Counted from the first letter of the stretch, positions 1 through 6,932 are shown. The stretch is DNA of 14,988 bases from Spartobacteria bacterium (GCA_021324035.1 JAJPJU010000203.1:1-14988), one strand, 5' to 3'. Numbers and translations are program-made. The notes: generated by a model not told the origin, from the sequence alone.

Positions 1-663
1 GTAATCACGAATGCAGGTTCCGTCGGGCGTTTCGTAATCCGTTCCAAAAATTTCCACGCTCTCTTTCTCGCCAAGTGCGACTTTGAGAACGTTCGGAATC
101 AAATGGGTTTCGATCCGATGGTCCTCGCCAAACTTTGCCGACGCGCCCGCAGCATTGAAATAGCGAAGGGCGACGAATTTCAGTCCGTGAATTTGATCGT
201 ACCACTTCAAAATCTTTTCGAAAGCCAGCTTCGATTCGCCGTAAGGATTGATTGGCCGTTGCGGAGTTAATTCGTCGATCGGCAGCCGTTCCGGCGGCCC
301 GAAGGTGGCACAGGTTGACGAGAAAATTATCTTGCGAACGCCGGCGGAAACCATCGCGTCGAGAAGATTCAAACCGTTGGCGACATTGTTCCGAAAGTAC
401 TTCGAAGGATTTTGCATCGACTCACCAACCAGCGCGTTGGCGGCAAAATGCATCACCGCATCGGGCTTCAAATTCGCGAGTGTTGTTTGGATCAACTGCC
501 GATCCTGCAAGTCGCCTTCTACAAATTGAGCCCGGGAATCGATCGCCGCTCGATGGCCTTCACTGAGATTGTCGAAAATCGAGACGGTGTGGCCTTCATC
601 GAGCAAAAGCTCCGCGCACACGCTTCCGATGTAACCGGCACCGCCGACAACGAGAATCTTCAT
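1..663 (-). CDS. galE: UDP-glucose 4-epimerase, 3' end cut by window edge
   Basis: This enzyme interconverts UDP-glucose and UDP-galactose in the cytoplasm, supplying galactose for polysaccharide or LPS synthesis and galactose breakdown. The 221 visible residues start MKILVVGGAGYIGS, giving the Rossmann NAD-binding motif GGAGYIG at residues 7-13. The short-chain dehydrogenase/epimerase catalytic set follows: SST at 115-117 and Y141-x3-K145 (YGESK). LRYFNAAGA at 166-174 is typical of GalE. The usual length is about 330 residues, so roughly the last third lies beyond position 1. The ATG at 663 is the only start compatible with the glycine motif. A GGAGG sits directly against that ATG with no spacer, so it is poorly placed as a ribosome site. 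The gene follows the 3D-domain lipoprotein gene by 31 bp on the same strand and may be co-transcribed with it. A related sugar-nucleotide epimerase is possible, but GalE fits best. Confidence 0.93.
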   Translation of the reverse strand, partial: MKILVVGGAGYIGSVCAELLLDEGHTVSIFDNLSEGHRAAIDSRAQFVEGDLQDRQLIQTTLANLKPDAVMHFAANALVGESMQNPSKYFRNNVANGLNLLDAMVSAGVRKIIFSSTCATFGPPERLPIDELTPQRPINPYGESKLAFEKILKWYDQIHGLKFVALRYFNAAGASAKFGEDHRIETHLIPNVLKVALGEKESVEIFGTDYETPDGTCIRDY

Positions 664-694
664 CCTCCGGAAAGTCGGCGGGCTACGCCGTTAA

Positions 695-1564
695 TCAATC
701 CACGTCCGCGGAATTCTTCGAGGAGGCCTGCTTCGACGGCGACTTCGCGGACGATCGGTTCGCGCTGGAGACGACTTTTTTCGCCGACTTCGAAGAAGAT
801 TTCGTCTTATTCGAAACCACTTTCTTTTCTGACTTCGGCGAAGACTTCGCTTCGCTTGAGGCCAATTCCTTTTCCGACTTCGCGGGAGATTTTGTTTTAT
901 TCGACGCCACTTTCTTGTCTGACTTGGCGGAAAGTTTCGTCTTAGTCGATGCTACCTTCTTGTCTGTTTTTGCCGAAGCTTTCGTCTTGTTCGACGCGAC
1001 TTTCTTCTCAGATTTCGTGGACACTTTCGGCGGTGGAGCAACCGCGACGGTTGTCGACGGAGTTTTAGTGTGTAACGCCGTAAGCATCGATTGAACTTGC
1101 GGATGTTTGGCGCGCGGCCCCAGGACCTCGAGGCTTTTTTGTTCCGAGCCCCATTGCAGAACATCGATGTCGACGACGCGCACGCCCCAGCGTTTCATTT
1201 CCAACTTCGTGGGCTTGTAGAGATCGATTGTGTTTGTGCCGATCAGGGCCGTTCCATAATCGTCGATGATGAATTCTTCGCGCGTGCTGCAGATTCGGAA
1301 GCGCGTCCCGAGCGGGAAGCGCGACCAATCCGCTGCCGCACTCATAACGTGCCGGCCGGACAAATAGGTGCCGAGGGCGTTGCGAATGCCGCCCTCTTCT
1401 TTTCGAGTGTAGGCCGTAGTGCGAACATTCGGCATTCGACCGAGATGAGAATTGGCGGATTCAACCGCGGCCAACGGTTTTTCTACAACGGCGGGTCTTT
1501 CGGCGCAGCCGGCGAGAAAACAAATAACTGCAAGAGCTACTGTAAGGTTAAGGCTTTTTGACAT
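695..1564 (-). CDS. 3D-domain (RlpA-like) lipoprotein with lysine-rich repeat tail
   Basis: This is a predicted envelope lipoprotein of 289 residues. A signal peptide ends in the lipobox L17-A-G-C20, so Cys20 should be lipidated. Residues about 46-137 match the 3D domain (PF06725 type, double-psi beta barrel related to MltA and RlpA). The three characteristic aspartates appear to be D79 (ADWSRFPLGT), D101/D102 (IIDDYGTA) and D114 (TIDLY), followed by the closing WGVRVVDIDVL. Such domains act on or bind peptidoglycan; lytic activity here is inferred only. Residues 181-270 are six tandem 15-residue units of the type SAKSDKKVASNKTK, very rich in Lys, Ser and Ala, then a partial unit to the end. 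I chose the ATG at 1564. A GTG at 1573 is an alternative: an AGAGG lies 4 nt before the GTG and about 13 nt before the ATG. The exact function is unknown. Confidence 0.85.
   Translation of the reverse strand: MSKSLNLTVALAVICFLAGCAERPAVVEKPLAAVESANSHLGRMPNVRTTAYTRKEEGGIRNALGTYLSGRHVMSAAADWSRFPLGTRFRICSTREEFIIDDYGTALIGTNTIDLYKPTKLEMKRWGVRVVDIDVLQWGSEQKSLEVLGPRAKHPQVQSMLTALHTKTPSTTVAVAPPPKVSTKSEKKVASNKTKASAKTDKKVASTKTKLSAKSDKKVASNKTKSPAKSEKELASSEAKSSPKSEKKVVSNKTKSSSKSAKKVVSSANRSSAKSPSKQASSKNSADVD
755..1024 (-). repeat. 45-bp tandem repeat, six copies, inside the lipoprotein gene
   Basis: Six consecutive in-frame 45-bp units encode 15-residue blocks. Examples are VSTKSEKKVASNKTK, LSAKSDKKVASNKTK and SSPKSEKKVVSNKTK. 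The third to sixth units diverge mildly and one carries acidic changes (KELASSEAK). The unit length is a multiple of three, so copy-number change would keep the frame. The encoded tail resembles histone H1-like Lys/Ala/Ser tails in composition. Confidence 0.9.
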
Positions 1565-1647
1565 TTGCAACACCGGGCCTCTGATAGCATCGAAGCGGGC
1601 GGTGGCAAAGAAAATAATTACGCGTTCGCGATTTTATCTTTTTGGCG

Positions 1648-1667
1648 CCCAGCATCTTCTAGCTGGG
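1648..1667. repeat. Inverted repeat, 6-bp stem with 8-nt loop
   Basis: CCCAGC (1648-1653) pairs with GCTGGG (1662-1667) around an 8-nt loop. It lies in the 147-bp gap between mscL and the lipoprotein gene, about 53 bp past the mscL stop. On neither strand is the stem followed by a T-run, so it is not a convincing intrinsic terminator. The rest of this gap (1574-1720) holds no gene I can support. It could be a copy of a dispersed palindromic repeat. Confidence 0.45.
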
Positions 1668-1720
1668 TAAATGATAGCAAAAAGCGCGCTAGCCTAAAAG
1701 ATTACTAACAACTTATTCAC

Positions 1721-2161
1721 CTAAGAACGCGCCAATTCTGTCGTGCAATGCGGACAGCGCGTTGCCTTGATTGGAATCGACATGGTGCAGGCCGGACAAT
1801 CCTTCACCACCGGCGCCGCAGTCGGTGAGGGCTTTTTCATTTTGTTTATCCCCTTGACCAGGAGGAAGATACAAAATGCGATGATTGCGAAGTTGATGCC
1901 TGTCGTGATAAAATTTCCATAGGCGAAAACGGGCCCTAATTTCTTCGCCTCCACCAGAGACAACCCGGGCGTAATCTTGTCGGACAGCGGAACATACAAA
2001 TTACTGAAGTCGAGATTGCCAACGACCCGGCCGATCGGCGGCATCAACAGATCTTCGACGATTGAACTGACAATTTTTCCAAAGGCTGCGCCGATGATTA
2101 CACCGACAGCGAGATCGATTGCGTTGCCTTTGACCGCGAACTCCTTGAATTCCTTCCACAT
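1721..2161 (-). CDS. mscL: Large-conductance mechanosensitive channel MscL with zinc ribbon
   Basis: MscL is a homopentameric inner-membrane channel that opens under high membrane tension and releases solutes on hypo-osmotic shock. The 146-residue protein starts MWKEFKEFAVKGNAIDLAVG, the conserved N-terminal helix and pore-lining TM1 (about 15-37, with VIIGAAFGKIVSSIVEDLLMP). TM2 is about 84-103 (FITTGINFAIIAFCIFLLVKG), followed by the basic KGINKMKK segment. The C-terminus adds a CPAC...CPHC ribbon (Cys122, 125, 136, 139), likely zinc-binding, an extension seen in some MscL proteins. I chose the ATG at 2161, 13 bp after the leuS stop. A TTG at 2197 would extend it into leuS and add 12 residues outside the family consensus. 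The tight spacing suggests co-transcription with leuS. Confidence 0.95.
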   Translation of the reverse strand: MWKEFKEFAVKGNAIDLAVGVIIGAAFGKIVSSIVEDLLMPPIGRVVGNLDFSNLYVPLSDKITPGLSLVEAKKLGPVFAYGNFITTGINFAIIAFCIFLLVKGINKMKKPSPTAAPVVKDCPACTMSIPIKATRCPHCTTELARS

Positions 2162-2174
2162 GTCGCCTGTTTTG

Positions 2175-4751
2175 TTAGGCGACGACGATGTTGACAAGCT
2201 TTTTCGGGACGACCACGAGTTTGCGAATTGTCTTCCCGGCGATCAATTCCGCGTTTTTTGGATTGGCGAGCACCGCCGCTTTCACTTCCTCGTCGCTGGC
2301 TGAGATCGACATCATCATCCGGTCCCGGACTTTTCCGTTCACTTGAATCACGATCTCGACTTCGTCTTCGACCAGGAATTTTTGATCGTAAGAAGGCCAG
2401 GCTTGTCCGGTAATATCGCCCGGCGACTTCAGTTTCTCCCAAAGCTCGGAACTGATGTGCGGCGCGAACGGATTCAACAAAACCAAAAACGTCCGCATTG
2501 CCGAAACCGGTATTGTTTCCGCATTGGTGAATGCATTTACGAAGATCATCATCTGCGAGATCGCGGTGTTGAAGGAGAGGGATTCGATATCCTCCGTAAC
2601 TTTTTTGATCGTGGCGTGAAGGATCTTGTTCTGGGCTTTGGTTGGCTCGGCATCTTTGAGCGCAGCTGACAACTGCCACTGACCCGCCTGATCTTCGGTC
2701 ATTATCAAGCGCCAGACCCGTGCGAGAAAACGCGCAACTCCCTCGACTCCGTGCATGCTCCACGGCTTCATCTGCTCCAGCGGACCCATGAACATCTCGT
2801 AGCACCGAAACGCGTCGGCACCGTATTGCCCGATCACGTCGTCGGGATTGACGATATTGCCGCGCGACTTCGACATTTTCTGGCTGTCTTCACCAAGAAT
2901 GATCCCCTGATTCACCAGACGTTGAAACGGTTCCGGTTTCGAGAGGTATCCGAGATCAAACAGAACCTTGTGCCAGAAACGCGCGTAAAGCAGGTGCAAC
3001 ACCGCGTGTTCAGTGCCGCCGACGTACAAATCGACTCCACCCGGAGTCGATTCGAGTGACGAGTGACGGGTGACGGGTGACGAGCCCATCCAGTAGCGCT
3101 CCGCTTCTTCACCAACAAAGCGCTCTTTATTTTGCGGGTCGCAAAATCTTAAGTAATACCAGCACGAGCCCGCCCACTGCGGCATCACGTTGAGTTCTCG
3201 CGTCGCTTTATCCGAGTAACGGACCCAATCCTTCGCTTTGGCCAACGGCGGCTCGCCGGTGCCGGTCGGTTTGTAATCTTCCAGCGGCGGGGGAACCACC
3301 GGCAATTCGTTTTCGCCTAACGAACGGTGTTTGCCATTTTCCCAAGCAATCGGGAACGGTTCGCCCCAATAACGCTGCCGCGAGAAAAGCCAGTCGCGCA
3401 ATTTGTAATTAATCGCGCGTTTACCGAGTCCGCGTTCTTCCAGCCAGGATGTGATCTTTCGGATCGCTTCGCGCGATTGAAGCCCATCGATGATCGGTGA
3501 GTTGATCGCAACCCCGTCGCCGACAAAACCGATTGGATCTTCGCCACCGGGGGGTTTTACAACTTCGCGGATCGGAAGATCAAACTTCCGCGCGAATTCG
3601 AGATCGCGCTCGTCATGAGCGGGCACGGCCTGAATCGCACCCGTGCCGTAACCGAGCAAAACATAATCAGCGATCCAAATTGGAATCGTCTCCTCGTTCG
3701 CGGGATTGATCGCGAATGCTCCGGTGAAAACTCCGGTTTTTTCCTTGGACAGCTCGGACCGTTCCAGGTCGCTTTTCCGCGCCGTCCGCTCGCGATATTC
3801 ACGGACGGCAGGCCATTGTTCTTCGGTTACGATTCGATCGACCAGCGAATGTTCCGGCGCGAGCACCATGTAAGTCGCGCCGTAGAGCGTGTCGGGACGG
3901 GTCGTGAAAACATGAATCCTGTAGCCGGGTCCGCCGGTCCCGGCCACAACAAAGTTGATCTCGGCGCCCTCGCTTCGTCCGATCCAATTCTGTTGAAGCA
4001 GCTTGATGCCTTCCGGCCAATCAAGTTCGTCGAGCTCGTTGATCAATCGTTCGGCATAAGCCGTGATGCGCAGCATCCATTGTCGCATCGGCCGGCGAAC
4101 GACCGGGAATCCGCCGACTTCGCTTTTGCCGTCCACTACTTCTTCATTCGCCAGCACCGTCCCGAGTTCCGGGCACCAATTCACCGCGACATCGGCAACA
4201 TAAGCGAGCCGGACAGAATCCGGATCCTCACCGTGAAACGTCGAAATTGGTTCAGCCTTGTTTGTTTTCGGATTGAACCATGAATTGTAAATCTTGAGGA
4301 AAATCCACTGCGTCCATTTGTAATAACCGGGATCGGTGGTGTTGATTTCGCGCTGCCAGTCGTAAGAAAAACCAATGCGTTTCAGCTGCGCTTTGAAGCT
4401 GGCAACGTTCTCGCGGGTCGTGATCGCCGGATGTTGGCCGGTTTTGATCGCGTATTGTTCGGCAGGCAAGCCAAAGGCGTCCCATCCCATCGGGTGCAAC
4501 ACATTGAAGCCGCGCATTCGTTTGTAGCGGGCAATGATGTCGGTGGCGGTGTAACCCTCCGGATGGCCGACGTGCAAACCGGCACCGCTCGGATACGGAA
4601 ACATGTCGAGCACGTAGAATTTCGGCTTTTTTGAATCGAAATTCTTCTCGCCGGGATTCAGCGCGTGAAAACTCTGGCGTTCGTCCCAGATTTTTTGCCA
4701 CTTCGGCTCGATCTGATCGAATGGATAAGGTTTGCGGCGCTCGCTAGTCAT
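2175..4751 (-). CDS. leuS: Leucyl-tRNA synthetase with an in-frame repeat insertion
   Basis: Cytoplasmic class I synthetase that charges tRNA-Leu, 858 residues, normal for bacterial LeuRS. The HIGH motif is HVGH at 60-63 (GAGLHVGHPEGYTATD) and the KMSKS motif is intact at 625-629. The CP1 editing domain is present, with TTRPDTLYGATYMVLAPEH and GYGTGAIQAVPAHDERD; the latter contains the conserved aspartate used in editing. The anticodon-binding and C-terminal regions look complete. Between W554-M555 and V573-DLYVGG, where the family normally has about one residue (a Pro), there are 17 residues, G556-G572, encoded by a heptanucleotide repeat and a hairpin. The frame is kept and every catalytic motif is intact, so the gene is probably functional. 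The start ATG at 4751 lacks a clear ribosome site. It is divergent from rdgB and directly upstream of mscL. Confidence 0.97.
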   Translation of the reverse strand: MTSERRKPYPFDQIEPKWQKIWDERQSFHALNPGEKNFDSKKPKFYVLDMFPYPSGAGLHVGHPEGYTATDIIARYKRMRGFNVLHPMGWDAFGLPAEQYAIKTGQHPAITTRENVASFKAQLKRIGFSYDWQREINTTDPGYYKWTQWIFLKIYNSWFNPKTNKAEPISTFHGEDPDSVRLAYVADVAVNWCPELGTVLANEEVVDGKSEVGGFPVVRRPMRQWMLRITAYAERLINELDELDWPEGIKLLQQNWIGRSEGAEINFVVAGTGGPGYRIHVFTTRPDTLYGATYMVLAPEHSLVDRIVTEEQWPAVREYRERTARKSDLERSELSKEKTGVFTGAFAINPANEETIPIWIADYVLLGYGTGAIQAVPAHDERDLEFARKFDLPIREVVKPPGGEDPIGFVGDGVAINSPIIDGLQSREAIRKITSWLEERGLGKRAINYKLRDWLFSRQRYWGEPFPIAWENGKHRSLGENELPVVPPPLEDYKPTGTGEPPLAKAKDWVRYSDKATRELNVMPQWAGSCWYYLRFCDPQNKERFVGEEAERYWMGSSPVTRHSSLESTPGGVDLYVGGTEHAVLHLLYARFWHKVLFDLGYLSKPEPFQRLVNQGIILGEDSQKMSKSRGNIVNPDDVIGQYGADAFRCYEMFMGPLEQMKPWSMHGVEGVARFLARVWRLIMTEDQAGQWQLSAALKDAEPTKAQNKILHATIKKVTEDIESLSFNTAISQMMIFVNAFTNAETIPVSAMRTFLVLLNPFAPHISSELWEKLKSPGDITGQAWPSYDQKFLVEDEVEIVIQVNGKVRDRMMMSISASDEEVKAAVLANPKNAELIAGKTIRKLVVVPKKLVNIVVA
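3029..3052. repeat. Perfect hairpin in leuS abutting the heptamer repeat
   Basis: AATCGACTCC (3029-3038) and GGAGTCGATT (3043-3052) are perfect 10-bp inverted arms around the loop ACCC. One arm encodes the native VDL codons of leuS; the other encodes the end of the inserted segment (ESTP). The hairpin therefore straddles the edge of the insertion, as if it formed from, or was targeted to, the host sequence. Confidence 0.9.
3054..3081. repeat. Heptanucleotide tandem repeat, four units, inside leuS
   Basis: Four head-to-tail 7-mers are seen on the plus strand: GAGTGAC, GAGTGAC, GGGTGAC, GGGTGAC. In the leuS sense they read as GTCACCC and GTCACTC units and encode SPVTRHSS within the extra loop. 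Seven is not a multiple of three; the whole insertion keeps the frame only because of its total length. A related tract lies at 12851-12871 before metK. Confidence 0.9.
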
Positions 4752-4768
4752 CGAAAATTCTCAACCAC

Positions 4769-4788
4769 GAATGGACACGAATGGACAC
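4769..4788. repeat. Decamer direct repeat between leuS and rdgB
   Basis: Two exact tandem copies of GAATGGACAC, preceded by CCAC and followed by a degenerate ACCAATTC, lie in the divergent gap and leave little room for promoters. A plus-strand ATG inside the second copy (4781) could mislead start prediction for rdgB. The tract resembles the short repeats scattered between genes in this kind of genome, but only this copy is in the window. Confidence 0.75.
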
Positions 4789-4798
4789 CAATTCGCAA

Positions 4799-4805
4799 AA
4801 GGAAG
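4799..4805 (+). promoter_or_regulatory. Likely ribosome binding site of rdgB
   Basis: AAGGAAG ends 11 nt before the GTG at 4817. It is one of the few purine-rich Shine-Dalgarno-like sequences in the window. It favours GTG 4817 over the upstream ATG 4781, which starts inside the decamer repeat. Confidence 0.55.
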
Positions 4806-4816
4806 ATGGTTGGATC

Positions 4817-5416
4817 GTGCCGGAGCTGGTTCTAGCGACACGAAACAAGCACAAGACACGTGAATTTCACGAACTGCTCGGTGATCAATTCGAGCTCACC
4901 GATCTCAGCAGTTACGAGAACATTGAGTTGCCGGGTGAAACGGGCAGCACATTCGAACAGAACGCCATCTTGAAGGCCATCCCGGTTTCAAAGGTGGTCG
5001 ACAAGATTGTGATCGCCGACGATTCCGGGCTGCAGGTCGATGCGCTCGGCGGGACTCCGGGGATTTATTCGGCGCGCTACGCGGGCGAAAACGCGACTGA
5101 TGAGCAAAACATTGAAAAACTGCTTTCCGAACTGCGCGATCGGAACGTCGCGGACCAAAAGCGCGTCGCCCGTTTCCTTTGCGTGATCGCGCTCGCGCAA
5201 AACGGGAAACTTATCTGCACTTTTAGCGGATCGGTTGAAGGAACGATTGTCGCTCCGCCACGCGGCCCAAATGGGTTTGGCTACGATCCGGTTTTCCAAC
5301 CGGCCGGATTCTTTCGGACCTTTGGCGAAATGATGCCGGACCTAAAAAATAGAATCAGCCATCGGGCCAAAGCGGTCGAAGCATTGCGCGCAAGACTGCG
5401 GCAAATCGCGAATTAA
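4817..5416 (+). CDS. rdgB: dITP/XTP pyrophosphatase (Ham1/RdgB family)
   Basis: The enzyme hydrolyses non-canonical purine triphosphates (ITP, dITP, XTP) to monophosphates plus pyrophosphate, keeping them out of DNA and RNA. From the GTG at 4817 the protein has 199 residues and opens MPELVLATRNKHKTREF, the family N-terminus. ADDSGLQVDALGGTPGIYSARYAG (67-90) holds the metal/catalytic Asp68-Asp69. GPNGFGYDPVF (150-160) and KNRISHRAKA (177-186) form the base-recognition region. An ATG at 4781 would add 12 residues (MDTNSQKEDGWI) translated mostly from the decamer repeat, which I think are not native. The gene is divergent from leuS and converges on exbD. The two stop codons overlap at TTAA (5413-5416), so no terminator fits between them. 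Confidence 0.95.
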   Translation: MPELVLATRNKHKTREFHELLGDQFELTDLSSYENIELPGETGSTFEQNAILKAIPVSKVVDKIVIADDSGLQVDALGGTPGIYSARYAGENATDEQNIEKLLSELRDRNVADQKRVARFLCVIALAQNGKLICTFSGSVEGTIVAPPRGPNGFGYDPVFQPAGFFRTFGEMMPDLKNRISHRAKAVEALRARLRQIAN

Positions 5417-5871
5417 TGCGGTGCGGGCGGTGCGGGCGGCGCTGCCGGTCCGGCGTTACCCGGTGTCGCGGCCCGAATTTGGTAACCGACTTTCTGAATT
5501 CCCGCCCGGCGCACTTTATCAAGAGTATCGATCACATCGCCATGCCTCGCCATGCCCTCAGCGCTGATCGAAACTTTGAGGTCCGGATTCGCCGCGTGAA
5601 GTTGGAATAACCGGGGCATCACCTGATCGTCCAGCACGACTTGTCCGTCGAAAGAGATAATGCCGCCCGCGCCGACGCGAATCGAAATAGGTCTATTTAT
5701 TTCGTTTGGCTGCGCTTGCTGCGGCGAAGGCAACGCGACTTTAATCCCTTTCATGTGAGTCTGGCTCAAACTCACCATCATGAAGCTCGCCAACAGAAAG
5801 AACATGATGTCGATCAGCGGAATGATTTCGATCCGGGCGTGCTTTTTGGGAATAGGAGAGGTGACTTGCAT
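5413..5871 (-). CDS. exbD: ExbD/TolR biopolymer transport protein (second copy)
   Basis: ExbD is the inner-membrane partner of ExbB in the proton-driven motor that powers TonB. The 152-residue protein has a short cytoplasmic N-terminus, one transmembrane helix (about 16-36, IIPLIDIMFFLLASFMMVSL) with the proton-path aspartate D21, and a periplasmic domain of about 100 residues. It ends in an Ala/Pro-rich tail (GPAAPPAPPAPH). It lies 3 bp after tonB and is the last gene of the exbB-exbD-tonB-exbD operon. Its first 45 residues are nearly identical to those of the other ExbD in the operon; the periplasmic parts differ strongly. A ribosome site is weak (TAGG just before the ATG). TolR is an alternative name, but TonB next door favours ExbD. 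Confidence 0.92.
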   Translation of the reverse strand: MQVTSPIPKKHARIEIIPLIDIMFFLLASFMMVSLSQTHMKGIKVALPSPQQAQPNEINRPISIRVGAGGIISFDGQVVLDDQVMPRLFQLHAANPDLKVSISAEGMARHGDVIDTLDKVRRAGIQKVGYQIRAATPGNAGPAAPPAPPAPH

Positions 5872-5874
5872 AAC

Positions 5875-6483
5875 CTAATACGAAGCCCCCGTCATGGTGT
5901 AGGTGATCGGGACCTTAACCTTCGGTGCGCATTTTCCGGGGGCAAAGCGCCAACGTCGGAATGTGCTGACGGTCGATTGGTCCAAAATCGGGCTACCGAT
6001 CGATTGCGCCATCGAAGCATCGGTCACATTGCCACTGGCCGTATCAACGCTGAGCACTGCAACCCCGCTCCCGGTCTGGTGACGGCTACGCGCTTCATAC
6101 GGATAATCCGGCTTGGGCGCGTAAATCGCGATCGCCTTAGCCCCGGTAATCGACATTGTACCCGTGACGCCTTGCGGCGCTTTAACTGGACCAGTCGGCT
6201 TGTTAGTCTTTGGCGGTGGAGGTTTTTCTTCGTGAAATTCCGCCACGTCCGGAATGGGTGGCGGTTCCTGAATTGGAATATCTTCCGGCGGCGGCGTCGG
6301 TTGATCTTCCGGCTGCAACGTTGCTTCGACGGTCGCGGTTGGAATTTGGGACAAATCGACAGGGGGCGCCTCATGCTTGATTCCTGCGATCAAAACTGAG
6401 CCAGCTTCTATCAATATGGCGCCGCCGAAAGCGGCCCAAAATTGCCAGCTGGGTGGTGGTTTATAAAGAAGCGGCTGAGGCAT
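5875..6483 (-). CDS. tonB: TonB family energy transducer
   Basis: TonB spans the periplasm and passes motor energy to TonB-dependent outer-membrane receptors. The 202-residue protein has an N-terminal membrane anchor (about 13-34, WQFWAAFGGAILIEAGSVLI) and a Pro/Glu/Lys-rich periplasmic linker (39-105, with PPPEDIP, EPPPIPD, EEKPPPPK). The C-terminal TonB domain is at about 121-198: PDYPYEARSRHQTGSGVAVL, then FRRWRFAPGKCAPKVKVPITYTM, which matches the conserved YP and RRWRFxPG features. It is sandwiched between two ExbD genes, with gaps of 2 bp upstream and 3 bp downstream, so translation is probably coupled. Its receptor is not in the window, so the imported substrate cannot be named. Confidence 0.93.
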   Translation of the reverse strand: MPQPLLYKPPPSWQFWAAFGGAILIEAGSVLIAGIKHEAPPVDLSQIPTATVEATLQPEDQPTPPPEDIPIQEPPPIPDVAEFHEEKPPPPKTNKPTGPVKAPQGVTGTMSITGAKAIAIYAPKPDYPYEARSRHQTGSGVAVLSVDTASGNVTDASMAQSIGSPILDQSTVSTFRRWRFAPGKCAPKVKVPITYTMTGASY

Positions 6484-6485
6484 GT

Positions 6486-6932
6486 TTACGGTCCAGATGA
6501 AGGCCCGGGCATGTTCTTTAGCCCTTCACTCTTGATTTCGAACGCAACTTTGTAAAAACCGACTGAGCGCAAGGTATCGAGCACGCGAATGATATTGAAG
6601 TGAACGGTGTCGGCATCGCCACGGATGAACACTTTCGCTTCTGGATTTTCGTCGTGCACCTTTTTCAGTCTTGCCGCCAAATCGTCGTAGCTCCGCATTT
6701 CTTCCTTATCGAAATAGGGGTGCCCATCGCGGTCCACTGACACGCTGATGTACTCGTTTTTGGCCTGGGTTTCGCCGGTCTGGCCAGTGGGCAGGTTTAC
6801 TTTCATGCCCTTCATATGGACCTGGCTCAGGCTCACCATCATGAAACTCGCCAACAAAAAGAACATGATGTCGATCAACGGGATGATCTCGATCCGTGCT
6901 TTGTGATGAGGAATCGGTGAGCTAACGCGCAT
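6486..6932 (-). CDS. exbD: ExbD/TolR biopolymer transport protein (first copy)
   Basis: Second component of the ExbB-ExbD-TonB motor, 148 residues. The N-terminus MRVSSPIPHHKARIEIIPLI leads into a transmembrane helix (about 16-36) with the conserved D21. The periplasmic domain has EYISVSVDRDGHPYFDKEEM, AEAKVFIRGDADTVHFNIIRVLDTLRSVG-type residues and a C-terminal hydrophobic strand KVAFEIKS, the typical ExbD/TolR fold signature. It lies 6 bp after exbB and 2 bp before tonB. Compared with the other ExbD, the cytoplasmic and membrane part is almost unchanged while the periplasmic part has diverged. This fits an old duplication with separate periplasmic roles, or a mixed ExbD dimer (inference). 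Confidence 0.93.
   Translation of the reverse strand: MRVSSPIPHHKARIEIIPLIDIMFFLLASFMMVSLSQVHMKGMKVNLPTGQTGETQAKNEYISVSVDRDGHPYFDKEEMRSYDDLAARLKKVHDENPEAKVFIRGDADTVHFNIIRVLDTLRSVGFYKVAFEIKSEGLKNMPGPSSGP

Noticed and set aside
755..1024. Regularly spaced repeats as a CRISPR array
   Set aside because: The units are contiguous and in frame, with no unique spacers, and encode a protein tail; no cas gene is present.
1648..1667. Intrinsic terminator for mscL
   Set aside because: The stem is only 6 bp and is not followed by a T-run on the minus strand.
3615..4283. Long plus-strand open frame opposite leuS
   Set aside because: It has no recognisable family features and lies fully antisense to well-conserved LeuRS codons; it is a by-product of GC-rich coding sequence.
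2175..4751. leuS as a pseudogene because of the insertion
   Set aside because: The frame is open from start to stop, HVGH and KMSKS are intact and the editing domain is complete, so the gene is likely functional.
5641..6399. Long plus-strand open frame opposite exbD and tonB
   Set aside because: Its Arg/His/Asn-rich composition is typical of an antisense frame, and it spans two genuine minus-strand genes and their gap.
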